Shown piece after piece: positions 8,549 through 17,931 of a DNA stretch of 64,000 nucleotides (position 1 is its first letter; every line of letters starts with the position of its first letter). Below the pieces are notes generated by a model, which was not told the origin of the DNA, did not search any database, and saw only the letters and a list, made by a program, of their open reading frames with translations. A program made the position numbers and the translations under genes. The stretch covers positions 358,856 to 422,855 of the forward strand of contig NC_018081.1 of the NCBI RefSeq assembly GCF_000271405.2, read 5' to 3'. This DNA comes from Enterococcus hirae ATCC 9790. GTDB lineage: Bacteria; Bacillota; Bacilli; Lactobacillales; Enterococcaceae.

Positions 8549-9580
8549 CTACGTTCTTTTTTCAAAATATTTTTGTCCCGCTGATTTTTTTAAGCGATTC
8601 ATATAAGCATTTCCCAGACCTTCTTCTGGAAATACTGCAACAAAGATCATATCAAGTCCAAGGTTCTTCTCATCTAACCCACGTAATCCTGCAAATAATC
8701 CTTTCGTAGCGGCTTCTACTGAATCATCAAAATACATGTAGACTGCTGCTACATCAAAACGAACAGCTTCAGCAATTTTAGGACCTGCAATTACTCCAAC
8801 ACGCAAATGTTCTTCTTTCGCCCATTTTACAGCGGCTTCCCAATCATTTTCTTGGACCATCATGACTTGCGTATCAGGCGAATAGTGCTTATATTTCATT
8901 CCTGGTGATTTAGGTGTTTCAGTGCTTTGGACTAAATGACGATCAACGGCCACCTTTCCACCGATCACTTTTTCAAGCTGTTCTTTGGTCACCGCTCCTG
9001 GACGTAAAATCATGGGTTCACGATCCGGATCACTGAGATCGATCACGGTTGATTCCACACCAATTCGGGTTGCACCATCATCAATGATCCCATTGATTTT
9101 TCCTTTTAAATCATGGTAGACATGTTCCGCAGTCGTTGGACTAGGTTTTCCCGAAGTATTCGCACTAGGACCAACAATTGGTATACCAGCTAATTGGATG
9201 ACTTCAAGCGTTTTTTTGTTATCTGGCATACGAAAAGCAGCTGTGGATAACCCACCTGTTACAATAGGTGGTAAAGACCCTTTTTTGATCTCAAAAATAA
9301 GTGTTAAGGGACCTGGCCAGAAATGATTGACGATTTTTTCCGTTAAAGGATGAAAGTTATCCACAAATTGTTTTACTTGCTCAAACGATGAAACATGGAC
9401 AATCAAAGGATTATCTTGTGGACGACCTTTGACCGAAAACACTTCGGTTACCGCTTCAGGCAAAAGTGCATTAGCGCCTAGTCCATAGACAGTTTCAGTT
9501 GGAAAAGCAACGAGTTCGCCACTTTTTAATGCTTGTGCTGCTTCTGATAATTGTTCTTCATGATAATAGTTTGTTTCCAC
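8549..9580 (-). CDS. sua5: Threonylcarbamoyl-AMP synthase (Sua5/YwlC)
   Basis: 343 residues, the two-domain Sua5 form. The N-terminal YrdC domain shows GELVAFPTETVYGLG and KGRPQDNPLIVH, which bind ATP and bicarbonate, followed by PSANTSGKPSPTT. The C-terminal Sua5 domain follows the linker containing SPGMKYKHYSP. The enzyme makes threonylcarbamoyl-AMP for the t6A37 modification of ANN-decoding tRNAs. The order prfA-prmC-sua5-glyA is the normal Firmicute one. The 190-base gap upstream carries several DnaA-box-like sites. Confidence 0.94.
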   Translation of the reverse strand: METNYYHEEQLSEAAQALKSGELVAFPTETVYGLGANALLPEAVTEVFSVKGRPQDNPLIVHVSSFEQVKQFVDNFHPLTEKIVNHFWPGPLTLIFEIKKGSLPPIVTGGLSTAAFRMPDNKKTLEVIQLAGIPIVGPSANTSGKPSPTTAEHVYHDLKGKINGIIDDGATRIGVESTVIDLSDPDREPMILRPGAVTKEQLEKVIGGKVAVDRHLVQSTETPKSPGMKYKHYSPDTQVMMVQENDWEAAVKWAKEEHLRVGVIAGPKIAEAVRFDVAAVYMYFDDSVEAATKGLFAGLRGLDEKNLGLDMIFVAVFPEEGLGNAYMNRLKKSAGQKYFEKRT

Positions 9581-9583
9581 AGT

Positions 9584-9769
9584 CTATCCACACCCTCATT
9601 TTTCAATATGCTTGATTTATTCTACTTTATCCTCATGTTATCAACAGAGTGTTGATAACTATTTTGTCAATAGTGGATAAGTATGTTGATAAGTCAATAA
9701 CTCGTTTTCATCCTTGTAAAATCAATGTTTTTTTATGATAAAAAACATAAAAAATATTTTTCATCCACA
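9584..9769. promoter_or_regulatory. Cluster of DnaA-box-like sites
   Basis: Six 9-mers within one mismatch of TTATNCACA or its complement lie in the prmC-sua5 gap: CTATCCACA 9584-9592, TTATCAACA 9638-9646, TGTTGATAA 9650-9658, AGTGGATAA 9672-9680, TGTTGATAA 9684-9692 and TCATCCACA 9761-9769. The pair at 9638-9658 forms a perfect inverted repeat around GAG. Confidence 0.6.
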
Positions 9770-9770
9770 A

Positions 9771-10610
9771 TCAGCTCATCACAGAAACTATTCGTTCATT
9801 TCCAAATAAATCTTTATGAATACTTACTTGTTTATTGGGGAATGCCGTTTGAAAGATTTGTTTCACGATCTCCCCTTGGCTAAATCCTATTTCCAAAAAT
9901 AGTTTTCCCTCTGGTTTCAAACATTGTTTTGCTTCTTTTGCTATTTTTTTATAGATGGCTAATCCTTCATCTTCGGCAAATAATGCCATTTTAGGTTCAA
10001 ATGTCCGAACACTTTCATCCATCAATTCCCATTCATCGAAACGAATATACGGCGGGTTGGAAATAATGACGTCAAAGGTTTGATCACTGACCGGTGCCAG
10101 TGTATCTCCATGATAAAAATGGATCGCCAGTCCAGCTTGTTGCGCATTCTCTTTCGCTACTGAGAGAGCTGCTGGAGATAGGTCCACAGCCGAAACGTCC
10201 CAGTTCTTTCTTGCAGCTTTTAAACTGATCGCAATTGCCCCTGTTCCTGTTCCAATATCTATGACCTTCAAGTTTTGTTCTGACGTTTCTTGCAAACATC
10301 GTTCAACTAATTCTTCTGTTTCCGGTCTAGGGATCAAAGTGTCCTCTGTCACTTTTAGGCGGTGACCATAAAAGTCAGCATACCCCAACAAATATTGAGG
10401 CGGATAATTGTTCATCAAATGCTCCAGATCTTGTTCGATCATCTGTTGATCTTCGCTAGAAATGGGCTCATTCATCTGCAACAACCAATCAAGTTTTTGC
10501 CAACCTTTACGTTCAAGAAAAAGAAATTGGATACTATGTCCTTCTTTTCCATGATCTTCTAAAAAAGAAGAAGCCCGTGATAGGACTTCTAAATACGTGG
10601 TCTTACCCAT
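9771..10610 (-). CDS. prmC: Peptide chain release factor N5-glutamine methyltransferase
   Basis: 279 residues from the ATG at 10610, which overlaps the prfA stop (ATGGGTAA), implying translational coupling; GGAAG lies ten bases upstream. The longer in-frame start would overlap prfA further and lacks a ribosome-binding site. The enzyme methylates the Gln of the release-factor GGQ motif with SAM. It shows the N-terminal helical domain ending IPRPETE (93-99), SAM motif [10 protein letters not shown] (118-127) and catalytic NPPY (185-188). Its substrate gene, prfA, is directly upstream. Confidence 0.96.
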   Translation of the reverse strand: MGKTTYLEVLSRASSFLEDHGKEGHSIQFLFLERKGWQKLDWLLQMNEPISSEDQQMIEQDLEHLMNNYPPQYLLGYADFYGHRLKVTEDTLIPRPETEELVERCLQETSEQNLKVIDIGTGTGAIAISLKAARKNWDVSAVDLSPAALSVAKENAQQAGLAIHFYHGDTLAPVSDQTFDVIISNPPYIRFDEWELMDESVRTFEPKMALFAEDEGLAIYKKIAKEAKQCLKPEGKLFLEIGFSQGEIVKQIFQTAFPNKQVSIHKDLFGNERIVSVMS

Positions 10611-11676
10611 TTTGCATTTCTTCCAATTTTGATGTTTGGTCATACATGATCAACGCATCCACGATCTCATCCATTTTTCCAGCAAGGATTTGATCTAATT
10701 TTTGGATAGTTAAACCAATACGATGGTCAGTCACACGGTTTTGCGGGAAATTATACGTACGGATCCGCTCAGAGCGATCACCCGTTCCAACGGCTGATTT
10801 ACGGTTTGCATCGTATTCACTTTGTGCTTCTTGTTGGATTTTATCATAGACACGGGCCCGTAAAATCTTCATGGCTTTTTCACGGTTTTTCAGCTGTGAA
10901 CGTTCATCTTGCATTGCTACCACGATTCCTGTAGGTAAATGAGTTAGACGAACTGCCGATGCTGTTTTATTGACGTGCTGACCGCCAGCCCCTGATGCAT
11001 GATAGATATCTGTTCTGATATCTTTATCTTCAATATCGATTTCTACTTCTTCTGCTTCTGGCATGACCACAACGGTTGCTGTTGATGTGTGGATTCGTCC
11101 TTGTGATTCTGTAGATGGCACTCGTTGTACACGATGCGCACCACTTTCATATTTTAATTTTGAATAGACATTTTCTCCAGAGATCATCATGATGACTTCT
11201 TTATAGCCACCGATACCAGTAATACTTGCCTCCATCACTTCCGTTTTCCAACCTTGTGATTCTGCATATTTCTGATACATGTTGAATAAGTCACCAGCAA
11301 ATAACGCTGCTTCATCTCCACCTGCTGCCCCACGAATTTCCATGATGATGTTTTTATCATCGTTCGGGTCCTTTGGTAGTAATAAGATTTTGATTTTTTC
11401 TTCTAATTCTTCTTTTTCTTTTTTCAAATCAGATAATTCTTCTTTGGCCATTTCAGCCATTTCATCATCCAACTTTTCACCTAACAGCTCTTCTGTATCT
11501 TTGATCCCTTGTACGACATCTTTGTAACGACGGTAGACATCAACAGTTTCACGAGTGTTTGCTTCTTCTTTTGACAATTGCATAAAACGTTTCGTATCTG
11601 AAATTACTTCTGGATCGCTTAGTAGCTCGCCCAGTTCTTCATAACGGTCTTCAATTGCTTGTAATTGATCGTACAT
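10603..11676 (-). CDS. prfA: Peptide chain release factor 1
   Basis: 357 residues, full length. RF1 recognises UAA and UAG and triggers peptide release. The recognition tripeptide region ([12 protein letters not shown] at 187-189) and catalytic GGQ (231-233, in [13 protein letters not shown]) are visible; the PxT type separates it from RF2. The start has AGAAGGAG, which lies within the end of tdk two bases upstream, so the two genes are coupled. Confidence 0.97.
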   Translation of the reverse strand: MYDQLQAIEDRYEELGELLSDPEVISDTKRFMQLSKEEANTRETVDVYRRYKDVVQGIKDTEELLGEKLDDEMAEMAKEELSDLKKEKEELEEKIKILLLPKDPNDDKNIIMEIRGAAGGDEAALFAGDLFNMYQKYAESQGWKTEVMEASITGIGGYKEVIMMISGENVYSKLKYESGAHRVQRVPSTESQGRIHTSTATVVVMPEAEEVEIDIEDKDIRTDIYHASGAGGQHVNKTASAVRLTHLPTGIVVAMQDERSQLKNREKAMKILRARVYDKIQQEAQSEYDANRKSAVGTGDRSERIRTYNFPQNRVTDHRIGLTIQKLDQILAGKMDEIVDALIMYDQTSKLEEMQNG

Positions 11677-11678
11677 CT

Positions 11679-12263
11679 TTATTCTCCTTCTGTCATAATT
11701 GATGGTTCAAAATAGTGTTTCCGACAAACGGGGTAATAGGCTTCATTTCCACCAATTTGTACCTGATCCCCCTCGTAAACTGGTTGACCATCGATATAAT
11801 GTAAATTCATGATTGCTTTCTTATGGCAGAACCAGCAGATCGTTTTCATCTCTTCGATTTTGTCTGCATAAAGCAATAGATATTTTGATCCTTCAAATAA
11901 CTCATTTCTAAAATCATTCTTCAAACCAAATGCCATCACCGGAATGTTTAATTCATCAACAATTTTCGTAAACGCAATTACGTGTTTTTTCTTTAAAAAT
12001 TGCGCCTCGTCGATCAATATACAATATGGCTTATCCTCCATTTGAAAAATGACATCAAAGACATCTGTTTCTTCAAAAATCGGCGTGGCTTCTCTTTTTA
12101 ACCCAATACGACTAGAGACAACACCAACACCATCTCTGGTATCGATCCCACTTGTCATCAAGACAACTGGTTTATTCTGTTCTTCATAATTATGTGCGAC
12201 TTTTAAGATCTCAATTGTCTTGCCGCTATTCATTGCGCCATACTTAAAAAATAGTTGTGCCAT
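11679..12263 (-). CDS. tdk: Thymidine kinase
   Basis: 194 residues, type II cytosolic thymidine kinase, which phosphorylates thymidine to dTMP. P-loop GAMNSGKT at 9-16, lid and Walker-B region ILIDEAQFL, and the zinc-binding cysteines CWFC and the C-terminal VCRKHY. The start is preceded by GGAAGGTGA. It is the first gene of the tdk-prfA-prmC run, transcribed away from the methyltransferase at 12497. Confidence 0.96.
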   Translation of the reverse strand: MAQLFFKYGAMNSGKTIEILKVAHNYEEQNKPVVLMTSGIDTRDGVGVVSSRIGLKREATPIFEETDVFDVIFQMEDKPYCILIDEAQFLKKKHVIAFTKIVDELNIPVMAFGLKNDFRNELFEGSKYLLLYADKIEEMKTICWFCHKKAIMNLHYIDGQPVYEGDQVQIGGNEAYYPVCRKHYFEPSIMTEGE

Positions 12264-12447
12264 TTACTTGCTCACCTTCCAGTTTGTTCCTATGGTATTA
12301 TACTTGATTTTCATTATTTTTTACAGTGAGAATTTTTCATCTGGTAAAAACGTTACTTTAGATTAAAACACTCATACATTTAAAACAATAGCTGCGTGTC
12401 TTTCAATCCTTCAAAATCAACTAGTGGTTTGGGAAAACAGTTTTTTT

Positions 12448-12456
12448 TGCTATACT
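12448..12456 (+). promoter_or_regulatory. Extended -10 promoter of the methyltransferase gene
   Basis: TATACT at 12451-12456 preceded by TGC; the -35 region is weak. Confidence 0.45.
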
Positions 12457-12496
12457 TAATAAAATTCATCTAACTTATGAAGTCAGGAGTGACCTT

Positions 12497-13105
12497 ATGT
12501 CAGAAATCTTCAATCAAATCGCAAACCATTATGATACTCCCGAAAGAAAAGCACTAGCAAAAATTATTCAAGACGAACTAATTTCTCAACTACCTTCTTC
12601 CACCAAAGAACTGACTTTTATGGATTATGGCGGAGGTACCGGTTTGGTTTCGTTAGCTTTAGCTGACCGATTCAAGCAACTTCTTCTAGTTGATTCCTCT
12701 GATGCGATGCTAACAATTGCTGAAGACAAAATTAAGACTAGCGGATTAACAAACGTCTCTTCGGCAACGTTCGATGCCACAACCGAATCCATCGATCAAA
12801 CAATCGATCAAAAAGTAGATCTTATTTTGATGTCATTAGTCCTACTGCATATTCCTGACACACGTTTGATCTTAGAAAAACTCTACCACATGCTTACGCC
12901 AAACGGTCAACTTTTGATCATTGATTTTGATCACAATGATGCGATCAACCATCCAAAAGTCCATAATGGGTTTGACCATGAAGCACTTATGGCTCTACTT
13001 GAACAAATTGGGTTTCATTCCACGAATATCCACACTTTTCACTCTGGTAAAAATTTATTCATGAACCAAGATGCCTCTTTGTTTTTTGCTAGCGGAAAAA
13101 AATAA
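12497..13105 (+). CDS. Class I SAM-dependent methyltransferase
   Basis: 202 residues. The SAM-binding motif I FMDYGGGTGLVSLAL (about residues 42-56), acidic motif II VDSSDAML, and the hydrophobic motif near VDLILMSLVLLHI show a small Rossmann-type methyltransferase of the UbiE/type-11 group. The substrate is unknown. It is a single gene with AGGAG ahead of the start, closed by a bidirectional hairpin shared with lepB. Confidence 0.82.
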   Translation: MSEIFNQIANHYDTPERKALAKIIQDELISQLPSSTKELTFMDYGGGTGLVSLALADRFKQLLLVDSSDAMLTIAEDKIKTSGLTNVSSATFDATTESIDQTIDQKVDLILMSLVLLHIPDTRLILEKLYHMLTPNGQLLIIDFDHNDAINHPKVHNGFDHEALMALLEQIGFHSTNIHTFHSGKNLFMNQDASLFFASGKK

Positions 13106-13164
13106 AAATAAGCCACAGAATCCTTAAAATAGGAAAAACTATTTCGGATTCTGTGGCTTATTTT
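13105..13164. terminator. Bidirectional terminator between methyltransferase and lepB (shared-apex family)
   Basis: Arms 13105-13123 (ending CACAGAATCC) and 13146-13164 (GGATTCTGTG) pair around AAAATAGGAAAAACTATTT. It serves converging genes. Confidence 0.8.
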
Positions 13165-13244
13165 CTGGGCTAGACAACTTGGTCATGACCACTGTTGCCT
13201 GCATTTTTGCTCATGCTCTTTCTGATACCTGCTCAGAAAGAGAC

Positions 13245-13814
13245 TTAAAAGATTTTGATTTCGTTCAAAGGCCAGTAACGGAAAACTACTTTTCCTTGAA
13301 TCATGTCTGCATCCACCAAGCCAAATATTCGGCTATCTTTAGAGATCAAACGATTATCTCCCAAAACTAAATATTTTCCTTTGGGCACAACATATTCAAA
13401 ATCACTTGTGAAATGCTGCGAATTTTCAGCCTGTGCTTGGAAAGCTTCACTGTAAGAATATTCATTCTGCAATTTATCTTTCGCAAAATCTTTTTTAAAC
13501 TCATTTAAATAAGACTCATTATATTTTTTACCATTAATCGTCAATTGATCATTTTCCATTTTCACGGTATCGCCCGGCATGCCAATGATTCGTTTAACGA
13601 TCATTCGTTCTTCATCTCCAGGTTCTTTCGTCGTGATAATATCAAAGCGTTCATACTTTGAGATTTTCGACGAGATCAATCGTTGACCATCACTCAACGT
13701 CGGATCCATTGAATGTCCGTTAACGGTAACTGGCGTAAATACATAGACCCGAGCTAATAAAATAGCTGCTAGTACTACGATCAAAATACCCCAATTTTTA
13801 AAAAATTCTTTCAC
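13245..13814 (-). CDS. lepB: Signal peptidase I
   Basis: 189 residues with one N-terminal membrane anchor (about 9-26) and an external catalytic domain. Catalytic Ser35 is in NGHSMDPTL and Lys73 in RMIVKRIIGMPGD; the C-terminal box GDNRLISKDSRIFG is also present. It removes signal peptides from exported pre-proteins. Monocistronic; its stop faces a bidirectional hairpin. Enterococci often carry more than one type I peptidase, so paralogue identity cannot be assigned. Confidence 0.94.
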   Translation of the reverse strand: MKEFFKNWGILIVVLAAILLARVYVFTPVTVNGHSMDPTLSDGQRLISSKISKYERFDIITTKEPGDEERMIVKRIIGMPGDTVKMENDQLTINGKKYNESYLNEFKKDFAKDKLQNEYSYSEAFQAQAENSQHFTSDFEYVVPKGKYLVLGDNRLISKDSRIFGLVDADMIQGKVVFRYWPLNEIKIF

Positions 13815-14020
13815 AACATACCTCCCGCTTTACTTTTGTTTTCTCTTCGTATTATTCAATTGATTTTTTTATTGTTCTTTTTTATTTTACCTTTTTTAGA
13901 AAGTAAAGGAAAGAATAAGAATACATCACGTATAACCCTATTTTTTCTTTTATTATTCAAAGGGAGATTCTGTCATTTTTCATCCACAATTTTCTAACCT
14001 GTCTTGATCAACGTGATCCA

Positions 14021-14794
14021 TTAACTTCGTGAATGCTTTCTTCGTTGACTTCTACTGTAAACCATTGCTTCATTTTCTGGTTGTTCTTTTTTCACGATAA
14101 GTTTTAAACGATAAGGCTCATGATACCTTAAGCCTTCTTTGACGAAGTCACCACCTACAATAAACAACCCAACTGGTTCGAGCTTTTCATCCGCCGAATC
14201 CATAAGAATCGTTCCAACAGGGGCTAAATCCGAGTAGCTGCGCCCAATACTCAACTGATATTCTTTTTCTGCTACTTTTTTAACGTAATAATAAGGATAA
14301 AGTGTGTTACGATCCACAAGATAGCCATCCATTCTTCCTAGATCATTTGTTTTAATCTCACCATTCCCGATTAAATAACGCATGTTTTCAGCTAATCGCA
14401 ATTGATAATCTTCATCATAAGAAACACTGACTTCTTTCGTGTTCACTTTGTCGATTGCACCGCTATTCAGCATCGCTTCTTCTGTTTGAATATTGAATGC
14501 TTCTTCCGGTAAATATTTGACAAACAATTGTGTCACATCCGCTTTGGTATTCTTATCCAGAAAGTAATAAAATACATTCAAAATGATAAAATACACTAAC
14601 ACTAAAAAGCCGATTCCATACAAGAAAAATTGTAAGTAATTTTGGTTTTGCCAAAGTCCATAAATAATCCGTAAAAGATACATCGTTGGGATTACACTTA
14701 AAATCGTATAGCCTCGATTTAAATATTTAGGACTAATATCTAAATAACCTAAAAACTTATGCACGCTATTGATAATATCTAATAAAATTGTCAT
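14021..14794 (-). CDS. Membrane protein of unknown function (DUF6681-like)
   Basis: 257 residues. Two hydrophobic segments lie near residues 29-48 and 56-78, followed by a soluble domain of about 175 residues with alternating charged strands and a basic C-terminus (SRSQRRKHSRS). The N-terminal layout (LGYLDISPKYLNRGYTILSVI) reminds me of the DUF6681 family of lactic acid bacteria; this is from memory. Its start overlaps the stop of the upstream Ser/Thr-rich gene by four bases (ATGA), so the two are translated together and probably work together at the envelope. Confidence 0.6.
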   Translation of the reverse strand: MTILLDIINSVHKFLGYLDISPKYLNRGYTILSVIPTMYLLRIIYGLWQNQNYLQFFLYGIGFLVLVYFIILNVFYYFLDKNTKADVTQLFVKYLPEEAFNIQTEEAMLNSGAIDKVNTKEVSVSYDEDYQLRLAENMRYLIGNGEIKTNDLGRMDGYLVDRNTLYPYYYVKKVAEKEYQLSIGRSYSDLAPVGTILMDSADEKLEPVGLFIVGGDFVKEGLRYHEPYRLKLIVKKEQPENEAMVYSRSQRRKHSRS

Positions 14795-15294
14795 TGTGAA
14801 TCACCTGCTTGCTGATTATACACTTGTTTTCCATCTGTATTTTGGGTTGGCGTTACATTTTTCACGGTAGCCTCTCCACTATCCTGTCCTTCAGTACTTG
14901 GTGTCGTATTACTTGGTACTGTTGACGAACTTGAGCTTGGTTCTGTATGATTTCCTCCATTGATCGCATTCGTATCACTGGTTTCGGATGAACTGCTTCC
15001 TTGCTTGTCAGACTTTTCTTTCGAACTACTTGGTTGCTCTGTAGAATACGTATTTTCGTTGGTTGAACTCGTATTTTCTTCCCATGTGCTCGATGAATCA
15101 TTCGTCTGATCCAGTGTTGTCGACGTTTCATTAGATGTGGTCTCTGGTGTTGATGTTGGTGTTGTTTCTTCCACCGAACTTGAACTAGGGGTACGATAAC
15201 TTGAGCTGTTGACAACACCGGTCGCAGTAGCAAAGATTGTTGAAATAGTTAAGACTGCTATTGGTTTCAAAATAGGTGCTACTTTTCGCATCAT
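14791..15294 (-). CDS. Ser/Thr-rich low-complexity exported protein
   Basis: 167 residues. After a short basic N-terminus, residues about 8-27 form a hydrophobic signal or anchor segment. The remainder is almost entirely Ser, Thr, Asn, Glu and Pro, typical of a disordered, possibly glycosylated wall-spanning stalk. There is no LPXTG motif. The 3' end overlaps the start of the membrane-protein gene at 14794. Another frame shows an open shadow only because of base composition. The function is unknown. Confidence 0.6.
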   Translation of the reverse strand: MMRKVAPILKPIAVLTISTIFATATGVVNSSSYRTPSSSSVEETTPTSTPETTSNETSTTLDQTNDSSSTWEENTSSTNENTYSTEQPSSSKEKSDKQGSSSSETSDTNAINGGNHTEPSSSSSTVPSNTTPSTEGQDSGEATVKNVTPTQNTDGKQVYNQQAGDSQ

Positions 15295-15478
15295 ATCTCT
15301 TCCTTTATGTTTTATTTTTCATCACTATTATTTTTTATGCTTGGTCTAAAATTCATTTTTCCACCAAACTGAATATTCGTTTTCAATCGAATCAATCGCT
15401 TTTATTTTGACACTTAATTATACTTAACATAAATTTCTTATTTTTTTCTTACGTTTTCTTGAAAATTTTATAATAGAG

Positions 15479-16210
15479 CTAATTAATTGAAATTTTTGAA
15501 CTTGCTAAATAATCCTTTGCTTCTTGGTTTATTTTCTTTAAATCACAACCTTGCTGTTTAGCTGCAAAGACACAGCCACAGTAACACTGACGAAAAATGT
15601 CATACTCTTTACACATCTGGATCGATCGCTCGTATCCTTTATTTTTCTTAAAATCACTTGGTAAGTAATGAGTTCCATAAATTTTTTGGATATCCATCCC
15701 GATTTGGTTGATCAGAGTAGCATTTTTCTTGGGTGAGATCGTTAATGCACTCCCAAAATAATCATAACCAAGTTCTTGGGCTTTTTGTGCTACCAGGTCT
15801 AAACGCATATTAAAACAGGCACTACATCTTGCGCCACCTTCTTTTTCTTCCGTAAGGCCTTGCGTAATGACCATTTTATTAAACTCGCTGGGGCGGTACT
15901 CATCAACGATCAGCTGAACATGATGATTGGTTTGCTCGTTAAACTGATTAACAAATCGCTTTTGTTCATGGAGTCTTCTTAAATATTCATTTTTAGGATG
16001 GATATTAGAATTTGAAAAAAATAAAGTAACCTCTGCAAATTGGCACATAAATTCTAACGTATGTGTGCTGCAAGGAGCACAACAAGTATGGATTAATATT
16101 TTTGGTCGAGTTTCTTCTTGTTGCCATTGTTGGATCATTTTTTGTAGTACTCGATCATAATTTATTTTCTGGTTTTTCATTTTTTCAACAATTACCTTTG
16201 CATCAATCAT
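15479..16210 (-). CDS. queH: Epoxyqueuosine reductase QueH
   Basis: 243 residues. The Cys-Cys motif HTCCAPC (43-47), GARCSACFNMR, and the C-terminal CYCGC supply the iron-sulphur and zinc ligands of QueH (formerly DUF208), the enzyme for the last step of queuosine synthesis in tRNA in bacteria lacking QueG. SALTISPKKN is also typical. The start has GAGG eight bases upstream. It is divergent from ktrB and probably has its own promoter. Confidence 0.93.
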   Translation of the reverse strand: MIDAKVIVEKMKNQKINYDRVLQKMIQQWQQEETRPKILIHTCCAPCSTHTLEFMCQFAEVTLFFSNSNIHPKNEYLRRLHEQKRFVNQFNEQTNHHVQLIVDEYRPSEFNKMVITQGLTEEKEGGARCSACFNMRLDLVAQKAQELGYDYFGSALTISPKKNATLINQIGMDIQKIYGTHYLPSDFKKNKGYERSIQMCKEYDIFRQCYCGCVFAAKQQGCDLKKINQEAKDYLASSKISIN

Positions 16211-16300
16211 TGGGAGACCTCGCTATTCTTCAATTCTTCCATAATTATATGCTATTTGATAGCAAATCAAAAGAAAACGTACATTTTGTTTAAGATTTCT

Positions 16301-16329
16301 TTGAGTATTATTTATAACCTCGGTATACT
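16301..16329 (+). promoter_or_regulatory. Promoter of ktrB
   Basis: TTGAGT (16301-16306), a 17-base spacer, then TATACT (16324-16329), followed 21 bases later by AAAAAGGAGG. Confidence 0.75.
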
Positions 16330-16363
16330 GAAAGAAACAACTTTTAAAAAGGAGGATAGTTTC

Positions 16364-17764
16364 TTGAAATTAACCCTTTTCATGCGGAAATTAAGACGTC
16401 GAAGCGAACGTTACGCTTCTAGTCATTTTTCTTCAATCCAAGTCATTGTTTTTTACTATCTTATTATGACCATTGTCTCTTTAGGATTGTTTTACATTCC
16501 TTTTTTTCGTGAACCAGATAGTCACGTACCTTTTATCGATATGCTTTTCATGGCGATCAGTACAATCAGTGTAACGGGATTGTCCACATTTGATATTAAT
16601 TCGGCTTTTAATGATAACGGGGTAATCTTACTTGAAATACTATTCCAAGTAGGTGGATTAGGGATTATGATGATCTCTACTGCTTTTATTATCTTTTCTA
16701 AACGAAGAATCACGTTACGACAGCGACAACTGATCATGACGGATATGAATCAGCCACGCTTATCTGGTATTGTTCGTTTGATTCGTATCACCTTTGTAAT
16801 TTTGTTGTGGTTCCAAGTCCTTTTTGGCGCTTTCTTTTCCATTTATTTCTATTATCGAGGCTACTTTGATCATTGGCGGGATGCACTTTTCTATGGATTT
16901 TACCAATCGATTTCTGCTGTGACCAATTCGGGTTTCGATGTCACAGGAAACTCAATCGAGCCGTTTGCACATGACTATCTGTTCCTATTTGTTATCATGT
17001 TTTTGATTTTTATTGGTGGGATAGGATTTCCTGTTTTGATGGAATTTCGTGAATGGATTTTGTATAAACGCTCAAAAGCAAAATTACCGTTTCGCTTTTC
17101 CTTATTTACAAAATTAGCGGTTTTAGCCTTTATCATCTTATTTGTTGGTGGGACGCTGTTAATTTTTTTACTTGAAAAAGACCATCTTTTTCAAGATTCT
17201 AGTTTAAGTGTCAAGTGGATCAATTCTATGTTTTACTCTATGACTACTCGTAATGCTGGCTTACAAATCCATGATTTGGGTAATTTCCAAATCACTACAT
17301 TGATCGTTTTTTCTTTATTGATGTTCATTGGATGTAGCCCCAGTTCGGTAGGTGGTGGGATTCGTACAACGACCGTAGCAATTATTGGTCTTTATCTCTA
17401 CTCTTTCCTTAAAAGCGAAGACAACATCAATATTTTTGGTCGTCGAATCGATAATGATGATGTGCGTAAGTCAGTCGTTGTATTTATGTTATCTCTTGGT
17501 ATGTGTTTTTTCTGTATCGTCTTTTTATCAGCTACAGAAAATCAGCCTTTAATTGCAATTATCGTTGAAGTAACTTCAGCCTTCGGAACCACTGGCTTAT
17601 CCCTGGGAATTACTGGGAACTTGTCAGTAATTGGGAAAATCACGATCGCAGCTTTAATGTTTATCGGTCGTATCGGTATGTTGTATACTTTGATGTTATT
17701 TGTTCCAAAAGAAACACGAGATTTAGGCTACGAATACCCTACTGAAAAAATCATCATTGGGTAA
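16364..17764 (+). CDS. ktrB: Potassium uptake protein, KtrB/TrkH family
   Basis: 466 residues from a TTG at 16364, eight bases after GGAGG and downstream of a good promoter; the longer ATG frame begins upstream of that promoter and is rejected. The protein has the four P-loop/filter regions of Ktr/Trk channels: ISVTGLSTFD, AVTNSGFDVTG, TRNAGLQIHD and FGTTGLSLG, each with its key Gly, and about eight membrane spans. It forms a K+ (Na+-dependent) uptake channel gated by a cytosolic RCK protein, KtrA, which is not encoded nearby. Monocistronic. Confidence 0.93.
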   Translation: MKLTLFMRKLRRRSERYASSHFSSIQVIVFYYLIMTIVSLGLFYIPFFREPDSHVPFIDMLFMAISTISVTGLSTFDINSAFNDNGVILLEILFQVGGLGIMMISTAFIIFSKRRITLRQRQLIMTDMNQPRLSGIVRLIRITFVILLWFQVLFGAFFSIYFYYRGYFDHWRDALFYGFYQSISAVTNSGFDVTGNSIEPFAHDYLFLFVIMFLIFIGGIGFPVLMEFREWILYKRSKAKLPFRFSLFTKLAVLAFIILFVGGTLLIFLLEKDHLFQDSSLSVKWINSMFYSMTTRNAGLQIHDLGNFQITTLIVFSLLMFIGCSPSSVGGGIRTTTVAIIGLYLYSFLKSEDNINIFGRRIDNDDVRKSVVVFMLSLGMCFFCIVFLSATENQPLIAIIVEVTSAFGTTGLSLGITGNLSVIGKITIAALMFIGRIGMLYTLMLFVPKETRDLGYEYPTEKIIIG

Positions 17765-17842
17765 AATTTCAGACAATCGACAAACCTTGAAAGGCTGAAT
17801 CTGTATTTAGTATACAAAAATGCATCCTGTGTCGCTCTAATA

Positions 17843-17904
17843 AAAATAACCCAAAGTAGTCAGAAAATAGAAAAGCTATTTTCGGCCACTTCGGGTTATT
17901 TATT
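17843..17904. terminator. Bidirectional terminator between ktrB and CPBP gene (shared-apex family)
   Basis: Arms 17845-17870 and 17876-17900: AATAACCC pairs with GGGTTATT, and the apex GAAAATAG...CTATTTTC is conserved with other hairpins in the window. Confidence 0.78.
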
Positions 17905-17931
17905 TGTACTGAAAACTTTGCTCTTATTTGT

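Noticed and set aside
13984..14000. Single DnaA-box-like sequence (CATCCACAA)
   Set aside because: An isolated near-match; unlike the 9584-9769 group it is not clustered.
14862..15233. 123-codon open frame inside the Ser/Thr-rich gene
   Set aside because: It is a shadow in another frame caused by the low-complexity codons; the real frame has a signal segment and couples to the next gene.
16256..16363. N-terminal extension of KtrB starting at an ATG at 16256
   Set aside because: It would begin upstream of the promoter at 16301-16329 and overlap the queH upstream region; the TTG at 16364 has the proper ribosome-binding site.
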